Positions 48,967-57,734 of a stretch of DNA of 64,000 nt are shown here, one piece after another. Under the pieces are notes generated by a model. The model was not told the origin of the DNA, ran no database searches, and saw nothing but the letters and a program-made list of their open reading frames with translations. Made by a program: the position numbers and the translations under genes. Numbering within the stretch: the stretch's first letter is position 1; each line of letters begins with the position of its first letter. Source of the DNA: Bacillota bacterium (lineage in GTDB: Bacteria; Bacillota; Clostridia; Christensenellales; SZUA-584); assembly GCA_023406895.1 (NCBI GenBank), contig JAEXTV010000021.1, positions 1-64,000 on the forward strand, written 5' to 3'.

Positions 48967-51818
48967 GTAAATTGAAAATTATCGATATGAATAAACAACT
49001 GATCGACAGATCAAAGCAAACAGTCGGACGAATGGAAACGCTTCAGACAAGCGTGCAGAACCATTTGGCCACTCTTAAACGTATAGAGGCGGAATTGATG
49101 CGCATTGCGCGCGCCGAAGCCGAAGAACAGCGCGTCATCAAGCAGCAGCAGGAAGCTTTGCAGCAGGAAAAAGCCGCCGCAGAAGCCAAGAAGCCGGAAA
49201 TCAAAGAAACGTCTGCAGAAAAAGACCAGAAGCCTGACGTTGTTGAGGAAACCAAAAAAGCCGAACCCAAGACGCAGCAGGCCGAAGAAGCTGCTCCTGC
49301 GGCTCAGCAGGAAAATAAGCCGCAGGAAATCGTGCAGGAAAAACCCATGGAACAGGAGAAACGACCTGAACAGGAGAAACACCCTGAGCAGGAAAAACGC
49401 GAAACCCAGCCAAAGAATACGGATATCCCCCAGCAGGGACAGGATCAGCGCATGCAGAACGCGCCGCGGCAGGGACAGGATCAGCGCACCCAGTATCCGC
49501 CGCGACAGGGACAGGAACAGCGTTCCCAATATCCTCCGCGACAGGGGCAGGAACAACGCACCCAGTATCCGCCGCGGCAAGGACAGGATCAGCGCACCCA
49601 GTATCCGCCTCGGCAGGGGCAGGATCAGCGCACCCAGTATCCGCCGCGTCAAGGACAGGATCAGCGCACCCAGTATCCGCCGCGACAGGGGCAGGATCAG
49701 CGTTCTCAATATCCGCCGCGTCAAGGGCAGGATCAACGCTCGCCATATCCACCGCGTCAAGGGCAGGATCAGCGTCCGCGCAGCGATATGAACGCAAGAC
49801 CGGGTGCATCCGGTGGTGATTTTGCGAAAAAGGCCAAACCGGCCGGTGCTGAGACGGAAGGCTTTATTTCTGTGGAAAGACGGACACAGCAACCTGCCAA
49901 AAAGACGGCGCATGGCAACAGTGCTTTTGTCAAAGATGAAAAGGGTAAAAAATCGAAAAAAGCATTGATGAAAGAAAAAATCGGTCTTGATGACGGAGAC
50001 GACAGATACAGAGGCAAGAGGCGTATCAAATCAAAGCTCGCGGTGACGCCGATGCCTGTGATCATTGAAAAGGCTGTGATGACAACGGAAACAATATCTG
50101 TGAAGACGCTTGCTGAAAAAACAGGCAAACCGGTTGCGGATCTTTTAAAGAAGCTGTTGCTGCTCGGTATGATGTGCACAATTAACTCGGAAATCGATTA
50201 TGATACGGCGCAGCTTGTCTGCTCTGAGTTTAAAATTGAGCTCGAATACAAACCCGCGCAGACGGCAGAAGACGTGCTCGGCGAAGGCGATCAGGAAGAC
50301 GCAGCTGCCGATCTCAAAGCCCGTCCGCCGATCGTGACGGTGATGGGCCATGTTGACCATGGCAAGACATCACTTCTCGACGCCATCCGCAAAACACGCG
50401 TAACAGAGCATGAAGCCGGCGGCATTACACAGCATATCGGCGCTTACACGATCACTCATAACAAACGCAGCATCACGTTCCTTGATACACCGGGACACGA
50501 AGCGTTTACCGCCATGCGTGCCAGAGGCGCTCAGGTGACGGATATTGCGATACTCGTGGTTGCGGCGGACGACGGCGTGATGCCACAGACGGTGGAAGCG
50601 ATCAACCACTCAAAAGCGGCAGGCGTTCCGATTATCGTGGCAATTAACAAAATTGACAGACAGAACGCAAATCCAGAACGCGTGAAGCAGGAACTGACCG
50701 AACATGGTCTCGTGGCCGAAGAATGGGGCGGCGACACTGTGATGGTGCCGGTTTCCGCTCATACAAAGGAAGGCATAGACCAACTGCTTGAAATGATACA
50801 GCTGGTGGCCGATGTTCAGGATTTGAAGGCAAACCCGAACCGACTGGCCAAAGGCACCATTATTGAAGCCAAGCTCGATAAAGGGCGCGGCCCCGTGGCA
50901 ACTGTGCTGGTTCAGAACGGCACGCTGCGCGTACAGGATATGATTGTTGCCGGTGTGGCATACGGACGTGTGCGCGCGATGGTGGACGATCTTGGAAACC
51001 GTGTGGATGAGGCGTATCCGTCTCAGCCCGTGGAGGTGGTGGGCTTCTCCGAAGTACCGGTGGCGGGCGATATTATGCACGCTGTGGAGCAGGATAAGCT
51101 CACAAGGCAGGTGGCTGAGGAAAGAAAAGATAAGCAGAAAGCCGACATGCTCAAAAACCTCTCGAAGGTATCGTTTGAAGACTTGTTCAGCCAGGTGGAG
51201 CAGGGCAAGGTGCAGGATCTTAACATTGTGATCAAAGCCGATGTACAGGGATCAGTGGAAGCTGTACGCCAGGCATTTGAGAAGCTCAGCAACAGTGAAG
51301 TGCGCGTGAAGGTGATTCATGCGGGTGTCGGCGCCATCAAGGCGATGGACGTTATGCTCGCGTCGGCTTCCAACGCGATTATCATCGGCTTTAATGTTCG
51401 CCCCGATTCTATGGCGCGCGCCGAAGCCGATAAAGAAAAAGTGGAGATACGGCTCTACCGCGTGATCTATAAGGCCATAGAGGAGCTGCAGCTTGCCATC
51501 AAGGGTATGCTCGCGCCCGAGTTCAAGGAAGTGGTGCTTGGTCACGCCGAGGTCCGCACGACGTTCAGTGTATCGAGCATTGGCACCATTGCGGGCAGTT
51601 ACGTGACAGATGGGAAAATCACGAAAAATTCGCAGATTCGTTTGCTGCGTGATAACATTGTGGTGCACGAGGGTGTGCTCGCGTCGCTCAAACGCTTCAA
51701 GGACGACGTCAAAGAAGTGAACTCTGGGTATGAATGCGGCATAACGATCAAAAACTATAATGACATAAAAGAGGGCGATGTGATTGAGGCCTTCGAAATG
51801 CAGGAGATAAAACGATAG
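48963..51818 (+). CDS. infB: Translation initiation factor IF-2 with repeat-rich N-terminus
   Basis: IF-2 is the GTPase that places initiator tRNA on the 30S subunit. The 951-residue protein has a coiled-coil, Glu/Lys-rich N-region (1-155), ten 12-residue repeats RQGQDQRTQYPP-like (157-276), IF2-N (about 370-430), the G domain (G1 GHVDHGKTS near 462, DTPGHEA, NKID), then domains II-IV. It is longer than Bacillus IF-2 (716) because of the N-region. It follows ylxQ with overlap; rbfA follows. Confidence 0.97.
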   Translation: MSKLKIIDMNKQLIDRSKQTVGRMETLQTSVQNHLATLKRIEAELMRIARAEAEEQRVIKQQQEALQQEKAAAEAKKPEIKETSAEKDQKPDVVEETKKAEPKTQQAEEAAPAAQQENKPQEIVQEKPMEQEKRPEQEKHPEQEKRETQPKNTDIPQQGQDQRMQNAPRQGQDQRTQYPPRQGQEQRSQYPPRQGQEQRTQYPPRQGQDQRTQYPPRQGQDQRTQYPPRQGQDQRTQYPPRQGQDQRSQYPPRQGQDQRSPYPPRQGQDQRPRSDMNARPGASGGDFAKKAKPAGAETEGFISVERRTQQPAKKTAHGNSAFVKDEKGKKSKKALMKEKIGLDDGDDRYRGKRRIKSKLAVTPMPVIIEKAVMTTETISVKTLAEKTGKPVADLLKKLLLLGMMCTINSEIDYDTAQLVCSEFKIELEYKPAQTAEDVLGEGDQEDAAADLKARPPIVTVMGHVDHGKTSLLDAIRKTRVTEHEAGGITQHIGAYTITHNKRSITFLDTPGHEAFTAMRARGAQVTDIAILVVAADDGVMPQTVEAINHSKAAGVPIIVAINKIDRQNANPERVKQELTEHGLVAEEWGGDTVMVPVSAHTKEGIDQLLEMIQLVADVQDLKANPNRLAKGTIIEAKLDKGRGPVATVLVQNGTLRVQDMIVAGVAYGRVRAMVDDLGNRVDEAYPSQPVEVVGFSEVPVAGDIMHAVEQDKLTRQVAEERKDKQKADMLKNLSKVSFEDLFSQVEQGKVQDLNIVIKADVQGSVEAVRQAFEKLSNSEVRVKVIHAGVGAIKAMDVMLASASNAIIIGFNVRPDSMARAEADKEKVEIRLYRVIYKAIEELQLAIKGMLAPEFKEVVLGHAEVRTTFSVSSIGTIAGSYVTDGKITKNSQIRLLRDNIVVHEGVLASLKRFKDDVKEVNSGYECGITIKNYNDIKEGDVIEAFEMQEIKR
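49431..49790 (+). repeat. Ten 36-bp tandem repeats inside infB
   Basis: Ten contiguous 36-bp units each encode about RQGQDQRTQYPP; unit 1 begins QQ and unit 10 ends in RSDM. Units differ at third positions and at a few codons (D/E, T/S). The array keeps the reading frame and is a likely site of length variation. It is not a CRISPR array because there are no spacers. Confidence 0.95.
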
Positions 51819-52153
51819 TGAAAGACCGGTTAACAGGAATACAGACAGAGTTTAAACGAACGCTCAGCGATATCATCAAGTCCGAGATTAAGGACCCGCG
51901 TGTGTCAGAGATGGCAAGCGTGACGCACGTGGAGTTATCGCGCGATCTGAAATACGCAAAAGCCTACATCAGCGTTTATGACACGGAGAAAATGAAAAAA
52001 TCCACGATCGAAACGCTCACGCATGCAGAGCATTACATCAAAAATGAAATCGGGCACCGGATGAGAATGCGGCGGCTGCCCGAAATCACATTTCTGCTGG
52101 ATACATCAATCGAATACAGCAGCAAAATTACTGAGATGCTGAAGAAAGTATAA
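51818..52153 (+). CDS. rbfA: Ribosome-binding factor A
   Basis: RbfA binds the 30S subunit late in maturation and acts in cold adaptation. The 111-residue KH-like protein has the conserved start of the family (RLTGIQTEFKRTLSDIIKSEIKDPRVSEMASVTHV) and KYAKAYISVYD, RMRRLPEITFLLD. GTG 51818 overlaps the infB stop. Confidence 0.95.
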   Translation: MKDRLTGIQTEFKRTLSDIIKSEIKDPRVSEMASVTHVELSRDLKYAKAYISVYDTEKMKKSTIETLTHAEHYIKNEIGHRMRMRRLPEITFLLDTSIEYSSKITEMLKKV

Positions 52154-52159
52154 AGGTCA

Positions 52160-53110
52160 ATGGGTTTAACTGAGATATCAGACGCGATTAAAAAGGCGCG
52201 CAATATTATGCTTGTGGCGCATATCCAACCGGACGGCGACACATTGGGGTCTGGCTTCGCATTGAAAGCGATGATTGAAAAGATGGGGAAGAAAGTTTTT
52301 ATTTGCTGTGACGGGGAGATGCCGCCGCGCTATAAAGAGCTTTTTCCCGCAGACGAGATATTCAATCCCGCAACAGTCAGCGACAGCATAGATCTCGCGA
52401 TTGCTGTGGACTGTGCGGATGCCGCCCGGCTTGGCAAATGCCTGAAAATTTTTAAAGAAGCGGCAATAACAGCAAATATCGACCATCATGTGACGAATGA
52501 CAGCTATGCGCAATTAAACCATATCGCTGCGTCATCCTCCGTCGGTGAAGTCATCTTTGAGCTGATGCAGCTTTGCGGCATCAGTCCGGATGAACAGTCG
52601 GCGCGTTATTTATATATTGCGATGGCGACGGATACGGGCAATTTCACCTATTCAAATACAAACCGCAAATGCCTTCAATACACGGCGGAAATCGTGGATC
52701 TCTTTGATTTGAGAGCCACAGCAGATATCCTCTTTCGTCGGCGGTCTCTCGTGACCACACAGATGATCGGCCGCGCGTTGTCGCGTCTTGAGCTGTTTGA
52801 AGACGGTAAAATCGCGTGCGTGACGCTTCTTGAAAGCGATATGAAGGAATTCGGAGCAACCAGCGCCGACTGCGAAAGCATTGTGGACTTTGTGCGGGAA
52901 ATCGAGCAGACGGAGGCGGCTGTGTTCTTTCGGGAGCTGCCCGCCGGTGTGAAAATCAGCTTCCGTTCCAAAGGTAAAATCGATGTGGGCACCGTGGCCG
53001 CCATGTACGGCGGAGGCGGGCATGCGGGTGCATCGGGATGCAATACGGGCGGCAAGCTCCCCGATGTGAAAAAAACAGTGATTGACACGCTGATCGGGCT
53101 GATACAATGA
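52160..53110 (+). CDS. nrnA: DHH-family oligoribonuclease/pAp phosphatase NrnA
   Basis: NrnA degrades short RNAs and 3'-phosphoadenosine 5'-phosphate. The 316-residue protein has the DHH motifs: LVAHIQPDGDTLGSGFAL, the DxHHxx site NIDHHVTND near residue 114, and the DHHA1 signature GGGGHAGASGCNTGG near the C-terminus. It lies between rbfA and truB, as in other Firmicutes, and overlaps truB by 4 bp. Confidence 0.94.
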   Translation: MGLTEISDAIKKARNIMLVAHIQPDGDTLGSGFALKAMIEKMGKKVFICCDGEMPPRYKELFPADEIFNPATVSDSIDLAIAVDCADAARLGKCLKIFKEAAITANIDHHVTNDSYAQLNHIAASSSVGEVIFELMQLCGISPDEQSARYLYIAMATDTGNFTYSNTNRKCLQYTAEIVDLFDLRATADILFRRRSLVTTQMIGRALSRLELFEDGKIACVTLLESDMKEFGATSADCESIVDFVREIEQTEAAVFFRELPAGVKISFRSKGKIDVGTVAAMYGGGGHAGASGCNTGGKLPDVKKTVIDTLIGLIQ

Positions 53111-53976
53111 ACGGCGTGATTAACTTTTTAAAGCCGCCCGGCATGTCTTCAAACGGAGCGGTTGTTTTTTTGCGGGGCTTAACCGGCGTTAAAAAGACGG
53201 GCCATGCGGGGACGCTCGATCCGGGTGCCTGTGGTGTGCTTCCCATTTGCGTCGGGAAGGCGACGCGTATTTCTTCATACATGATGGGCGGCAGCAAGGA
53301 ATACATTGCCGAGGTGGCGTTCGGAAAATGCACCGATACGGGTGACAGCTACGGAAAAGTCATAAGCCAATCGGATGCGTTTTTGCCTGATGAAGAAACG
53401 GTAAAGGCGTCACTCAAACACTTCGTTGGATCGATCACACAGCAAACACCCGCCTACAGCGCCGTGAAACACCAGGGTGCCAAGCTTTATCAGCTGGCGC
53501 GGCGCGGTATTGCTGTTGCGCCGAAAATGCGTGAGATCGAGATACACGAAGCGGAATATTTAAAACAGACACGCGACGACGCGCATCTGCTCCGCATTGT
53601 GTGCGGCAAAGGCACCTATGTGAGGCAGCTCTGCGAGGACATTGGGCATTCACTCGGCCTGCCCGCCTATATGTCGTTTCTGGTGCGCACACGATGCGCG
53701 GGGCTTGATATATCTGCGGCTTATACTGCCGATGAATTAAAAAACATGGGCGAAGGCATTAAAGACGTGCTGCTGCCAATGGACAGCTTTTTGAAACGGC
53801 TGCCGGAAATCCATGCGTCCGAAGAATCCGGCACATTGTTAATCAACGGCGGTGACGTGGAAAACGCGGGTGAAAATGTGGATGAAGCGCGCGTGTATTT
53901 GCAGGGGCGCTTTCTGGGTATCGGCCGACGCCTCGATGGACGTTTAAAAATCAACGTATTACTGGTGGACAGATAA
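53107..53976 (+). CDS. truB: tRNA pseudouridine-55 synthase
   Basis: TruB makes pseudouridine 55 in the T-loop of tRNA. The 289-residue protein has the start NGVINFLKPPGMSSNGAVV and the catalytic Asp in HAGTLDPGACGVLP near residue 38. The RNA-binding TPAYSAVKHQGAKLYQLAR and VCGKGTYVRQLCEDIG follow. It overlaps nrnA and abuts ribF. Confidence 0.96.
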   Translation: MNGVINFLKPPGMSSNGAVVFLRGLTGVKKTGHAGTLDPGACGVLPICVGKATRISSYMMGGSKEYIAEVAFGKCTDTGDSYGKVISQSDAFLPDEETVKASLKHFVGSITQQTPAYSAVKHQGAKLYQLARRGIAVAPKMREIEIHEAEYLKQTRDDAHLLRIVCGKGTYVRQLCEDIGHSLGLPAYMSFLVRTRCAGLDISAAYTADELKNMGEGIKDVLLPMDSFLKRLPEIHASEESGTLLINGGDVENAGENVDEARVYLQGRFLGIGRRLDGRLKINVLLVDR

Positions 53977-54876
53977 ATGAAAGTCATCACATTACAACAG
54001 GCCAAGCAGCTGTCTTTGCAAAACCTGTCGCTTGCTCTTGGCACATTTGACGGTTTGCATATCGGCCATATGGCTCTGATAGACGCCGTCAAAAGCAAAG
54101 GCGGGCAGAGCGCCGTATTGACGTTCGATTCGCTGCCTGTGGATTTCTTTTACGGCGAACATCGGCCGATGCGGCTGATGACGCTGGAAGAAAAAACGCA
54201 GGCACTCGAGAAATCGGGTATCGACTATTTGTGTCTTGCACATTTTGATAAAAAATTTGCGGGGATCAGCAAGGATCGGTTCACTGCCATGCTGCACGAA
54301 ACATTTCACCCTGTGGCGCTTGTGGCAGGGTATAACTATACCTACGGGCGCGACGCCAAGGGCGATGCGGATTCGCTGGCGGAGGACGGAAAAAAGTACG
54401 GCTTTGAGGTGCTTGTGATACCGCCTGTGATATCCGAAGGTGAGCCTGTCAGCGCAACACGTATACGTGAATGCATCGAGGCGGGGCATGTGGAGCGTGC
54501 CGCACAGCTGCTCGGATACAGTTATCCGCTTTCGGGTACTGTGGGCCCCGGAAAGCATATCGGCACCGACAAACTTGGTTATCCAACCGCCAATTTAACT
54601 GTGCCGCCGGAAAAGATTATTCCTTTGCGCGGTGTATACGGCGTGTCGGTGACGGCCAAGGGCGGCGAGTTTCAAGGCGTATGCAATATCGGCGTGAACC
54701 CGACCGTATCGAGCGGCGCACGCGAAACCATTGAAACGCACATCATCGGATTATCGGATGATTTGTATAACGAGAAGATTACAATTCGCTTCGAAAAGCG
54801 CATCCGCGGCGAACAGAAATTCGGCAGCATTGAAGAACTCAAAGCGCAGATTCAGCGCGATATTGAGAGCCTGTAA
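53977..54876 (+). CDS. ribF: Bifunctional riboflavin kinase / FAD synthetase
   Basis: The enzyme phosphorylates riboflavin to FMN and adenylates FMN to FAD. The 299-residue protein has the nucleotidyl-transferase domain (SLALGTFDGLHIGHMALI near 17-34; GYNYTYGRDAKGDAD) and the kinase domain (GTDKLGYPTANLTVPPEKI, LRGVYGVSV, IETHIIGL). It starts at the base after the truB stop. It ends the operon; rpsO, often next, is not here, and 54877-55110 shows no gene. Confidence 0.96.
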   Translation: MKVITLQQAKQLSLQNLSLALGTFDGLHIGHMALIDAVKSKGGQSAVLTFDSLPVDFFYGEHRPMRLMTLEEKTQALEKSGIDYLCLAHFDKKFAGISKDRFTAMLHETFHPVALVAGYNYTYGRDAKGDADSLAEDGKKYGFEVLVIPPVISEGEPVSATRIRECIEAGHVERAAQLLGYSYPLSGTVGPGKHIGTDKLGYPTANLTVPPEKIIPLRGVYGVSVTAKGGEFQGVCNIGVNPTVSSGARETIETHIIGLSDDLYNEKITIRFEKRIRGEQKFGSIEELKAQIQRDIESL

Positions 54877-55123
54877 GTTCCAAAACCATTTTCAGCGGAC
54901 TTTTGTCTATCGGCTTATGCTTACGATATCGTATATAATTTAATCGAAAACCTCAATCCCAGTTAATCCGTCCACTCATGCAGCGAACGATCATCATGGA
55001 CCCGACGAGACTATTCCTGAACTTTCGCTGCGTTCTCAGTTGACAGCGATAATTAAAGTAGTAATCGATTCGGTAGATGAACGAATGCATGACGGTATAT
55101 AAATGTTTTTGTGAGGCATGCTT

Positions 55124-55483
55124 ATGAAAGTATTACAGAAGCTGAACCGTTTTTACGTGAATGACATGGATGCGGCGCTCGCGTTTTATGAGGAGCTGCT
55201 CAATCAAAAGTGCACAGTGCGGTTTTGCTATGCTGAAGCGGGTTTGGAGCTCGCGCAGGTTGCGGATATCCTCATACTGGCGGGTTCCGATGAGGCTTTG
55301 ACGCCTTTTTGTGAAACGAAGGCCACGTTTGTGGTTGATGCCATCGCCGAATTCAAAGACCATCTGATGAATAACGGCGCAGTGATCATCAGAGATTTAA
55401 AGCAGGTGCCCACGGGCGTGAACATGACCGTGAGACACGCGGACGGCACGATTATTGAATATGTCGAGATGATAAACAGATAA
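55124..55483 (+). CDS. VOC-family protein
   Basis: The 119-residue protein has the VOC fold (KLNRFYVNDMDAALAFYEELLN, GLELAQVADILILAG, MTVRHADGTIIEYVEM) with the terminal metal-ligand Glu. Function unknown. ATG 55124 is 7 nt after GTGAGG; ATG 55118 is also in frame. A decayed copy of its last 30 residues lies at 57.2 kb, so the gene was probably duplicated locally. Confidence 0.8.
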   Translation: MKVLQKLNRFYVNDMDAALAFYEELLNQKCTVRFCYAEAGLELAQVADILILAGSDEALTPFCETKATFVVDAIAEFKDHLMNNGAVIIRDLKQVPTGVNMTVRHADGTIIEYVEMINR

Positions 55484-55653
55484 CAGGTAATACAAACTCT
55501 GATACTGTGCAGCTTTTTTTATTTTCTTTACTCATTTCTTTTCAGAATTATCTCCCTATTATTCAATCTCAAACGCACAAAGAATAGAGGTGTCATGATG
55601 AGATTGGTGCATAGATAGTTCTTCGCAGCTGATTAATTCCCGCTGCTACGATC

Positions 55654-56244
55654 GTGCCGAAAACGCCGTGCCGTCATTTTTTAGAACCTGTTGTAACCTT
55701 TTGCGGGGGTAACGACACTAATAGGTACAGATGGTATGCGAAGGGAGGAAGTGCAACGAGGACGTTTGTTGAAATTTACGAGACGTATTTCCCATACGTT
55801 CACAGATTCCTTCTGCGATTATGCAACGGCAATGAGTATACGGCCGCCGATTTAACACAGGAGACATTCTTTCAAGCCTATAAGAGCATTGGCCGATTCG
55901 AAGGAAAATGCCGCATAGAAATTTGGCTCTGCTCAATAGCCCAAAATGTTTTTTACGCCTTCTTGAGAAAGGAAAAGAAGCGTAGGCAGTTTGAAGCAAT
56001 GAGACTTGACAAAATGTATTTTACTCAGGAAGAACATTATCTTGAGCATGATGTTGTGGTGGTTTTAGGGCAGTTTCCAGCTATGACGGCAAAAGTATTG
56101 TCATATCGGCTATTTCATGATGTACCCTACCTTGAAATAGCCAGTATACTTGGAATTACGGAAAGCTCCGCGAAAGTTATTTATCACAGAGGCAGAATAA
56201 AACTAAAACACATTCTTGAAAGCAGGTACGGATATGAAATTTGA
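55654..56244 (+). CDS. ECF-family RNA polymerase sigma factor, start uncertain
   Basis: Region 2 begins near residue 37 (TFVEIYETYFPYVHRFLLRLC, then LTQETFFQAYKSIGRFEGK), followed by IWLCSIAQNVFYAFLR and region 4 (LFHDVPYLEIASILGITESSAKVIYHRGRIKLKHIL). The open frame begins at GTG 55654, but that part covers the ECF promoter (55692-55716). After AAGGGAGG (55741-55748) no in-frame ATG, GTG or TTG follows; ACG 55756 is the nearest non-standard candidate, or a 1-bp error after the out-of-frame GTG 55751. The anti-sigma gene overlaps its end. Confidence 0.82.
   Translation: MPKTPCRHFLEPVVTFCGGNDTNRYRWYAKGGSATRTFVEIYETYFPYVHRFLLRLCNGNEYTAADLTQETFFQAYKSIGRFEGKCRIEIWLCSIAQNVFYAFLRKEKKRRQFEAMRLDKMYFTQEEHYLEHDVVVVLGQFPAMTAKVLSYRLFHDVPYLEIASILGITESSAKVIYHRGRIKLKHILESRYGYEI
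55692..55716 (+). promoter_or_regulatory. ECF-type autoregulated promoter
   Basis: TGTAAC (55692-55697) followed after 15 bp by CGAC (55713-55716) resembles ECF sigma -35/-10 elements (TGTAAC/CG-A). It would be read by the sigma factor it precedes. Confidence 0.45.
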
Positions 56245-57106
56245 ATGTGAGATGATTCAGGATTTGATTCCACTCGTCAAAGACGGCATAGCGAGCGAAA
56301 AAAGCGGAATCGCCGTGGCACTGCACATTAAAGACTGCGCGGTATGCAGAGACATATACAACACAGACACGCAGATGACATGGCCGTCAATGAACGAAAG
56401 CTCAAGTATAGAAATCACCAAAGTGTCGAGTTATAAAAATCGCATTAAAAAGCGCAGAAAAATAATCATTTTATTAACTGTGCTGCTTGCAGCCTTCCTA
56501 GTGATAGGAACCAGCCTGATCACAGCACAACTCGGCAAGGAATTGGCAGGAGCCTCATATGAAACAAAGAACATTGATGAATATGGAAACTATTCGGGGC
56601 ATATTGAAAGCGAGCAGACAGGCTTTTTCAGCTTGCTTGAAATATTTCCGAAAGAATTGCCACCATCTGTAACGGTTAAAGACTATTATTATTTCTGCAA
56701 CAATGGTCTATTGGATAATTCTTATCAGCTTTACTTGCTGTGTTCTTACAATAAAGAAGACTTCAACATCGAAAAAGAACGTTTGGAATCCATTGAATTG
56801 ATATTTAACAATAAAGATCAAAAACCGATTATAACCGATACGGGTTTCAAATACCCAGCTGTTGTAACTATTTTTAACGATCAGAACTCTTTTGAATATG
56901 CCTTGATTGATGATGAAACGGGAACAATCGCTTATGTTTTTGCGCAATCAATGGGAATAAAAGAATCCGTCGTACCTTCGCAGTACCGTCCGCAGGGGTT
57001 CAAGCCGCCTCAAAACGCTTTGACTGAATGGGGGAGCTATAATATCTACCGTTTTAAAATAGAAGAAGGGGCTTATGTGATTCCGGGGATAGATCAAATG
57101 AATTGA
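56234..57106 (+). CDS. Anti-sigma factor with ZAS-like zinc site
   Basis: The 290-residue protein has a zinc-associated anti-sigma motif H31-x3-C35-x2-C38 (ALHIKDCAVC), then one membrane helix at about 77-97 and an extracytoplasmic domain with no family I recognise. It probably holds the upstream ECF sigma factor at the membrane and releases it on an envelope signal. ATG 56234 overlaps the sigma gene by 11 bp. Downstream codon use looks more AT-rich than the translation operon. Confidence 0.8.
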   Translation: MKFECEMIQDLIPLVKDGIASEKSGIAVALHIKDCAVCRDIYNTDTQMTWPSMNESSSIEITKVSSYKNRIKKRRKIIILLTVLLAAFLVIGTSLITAQLGKELAGASYETKNIDEYGNYSGHIESEQTGFFSLLEIFPKELPPSVTVKDYYYFCNNGLLDNSYQLYLLCSYNKEDFNIEKERLESIELIFNNKDQKPIITDTGFKYPAVVTIFNDQNSFEYALIDDETGTIAYVFAQSMGIKESVVPSQYRPQGFKPPQNALTEWGSYNIYRFKIEEGAYVIPGIDQMN

Positions 57107-57193
57107 AACACCATCTGAATAAGTGTTATGGCCATGAGTGGGCATGATGGGCAGATGAGAAATAATCTCCATCCGGTGCTTTGCGCCGCTTAA

Positions 57194-57283
57194 TCGAGAG
57201 AACTGCAGACGCCCACGGGCATCAACATGATCGTGAAGCACGCGGATAGTACGGTTGTTTAATATCTCGAGATGAAAAAAAGT
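57194..57283 (+). pseudogene. Fragment of a VOC-family gene
   Basis: In frame, 57197 onward reads RELQTPTGINMIVKHADSTVV, a stop (TAA at 57260-57262), then YLEMKKS. It aligns with RDLKQVPTGVNMTVRHADGTIIEYVEM of the VOC gene ending at 55483; the stop replaces the Glu codon GAA. No N-terminal part is present. It is a decayed duplicate. Confidence 0.7.
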
Positions 57284-57290
57284 CAGGTCT

Positions 57291-57445
57291 GTCATGCTGA
57301 ACGGAACGTGAGTGGAGTGAAGCATCCCATATGTTCTTGCATAAATCCATGGGTTTTATCAATTCTCAGTCAGCAAAGCTGACAGCTCCATTAATGAAAA
57401 AAAAGCCTCCTTTTGAAAGGAGGTCGCGGCGCAGCGCGACGGAGG
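57291..57445. repeat. Dispersed repeat copy A
   Basis: The first part (57291-57389: GTCATGCTGAACG..., GCATCCCAT, CTCAGTCAGCAAAGCTGAC) is repeated at 57491-57600. It is followed by CCTCCTTT-tg-AAAGGAGG (57406-57423) and a GTCGCGGCGCAGCGCGACGG segment. This resembles known short clostridial palindromic elements. No protein is encoded. Confidence 0.6.
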
Positions 57446-57490
57446 ATTGCTGTCCGCGTTGATGCTATTATTTGCTTTTTGTTTTTTTAT

Positions 57491-57620
57491 GTCATGCTGA
57501 ACGAAACGTAGTGAAGTGACTACGAAGTGGAATAGCATCCCATGGTCTTGCACAAATACATGTGTTTTATCACTTCTTAGTCAGCAAAGTTGACAGTTCC
57601 TCTCCAAAGGAGCCTTTTAC
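57491..57620. repeat. Dispersed repeat copy B
   Basis: GTCATGCTGAACGAAACGTAG..., GCATCCCATGG, TTAGTCAGCAAAGTTGACAG and a CTCC...GGAG hairpin match copy A about 200 bp upstream, with insertions. Along with copy A it fills the gap between the anti-sigma gene and the LUD gene. Confidence 0.6.
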
Positions 57621-57697
57621 AGTAGCTGCTTTTGTTGTTCAATGAGGCGGCGACATACTAACTTTACTTTGATAATTTCGTTGTCGGGATACAATAA

Positions 57698-57724
57698 GGG
57701 GAGCTCTGGGAGCTCCCCGTTTTT
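57698..57724. terminator. Strong hairpin between converging genes
   Basis: GGGGAGCTC-TGG-GAGCTCCCC (57698-57718) is a perfect 9-bp stem followed by GTTTTT on the + strand and a weaker T-rich tail on the minus strand. It probably terminates both directions. Confidence 0.7.
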
Positions 57725-57734
57725 GGATATTAAA

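Noticed and set aside
49431..49790. CRISPR-like array of regular repeats
   Set aside because: The 36-bp units are contiguous without spacers and encode an in-frame peptide repeat in IF-2.
49011..49913. 300-codon minus-strand frame in infB
   Set aside because: It arises from the repeat array read backwards; low-complexity Leu/Arg-rich product.
53950..54060. FMN riboswitch or other RNA before ribF
   Set aside because: ribF abuts truB inside an operon and no RFN element is visible.
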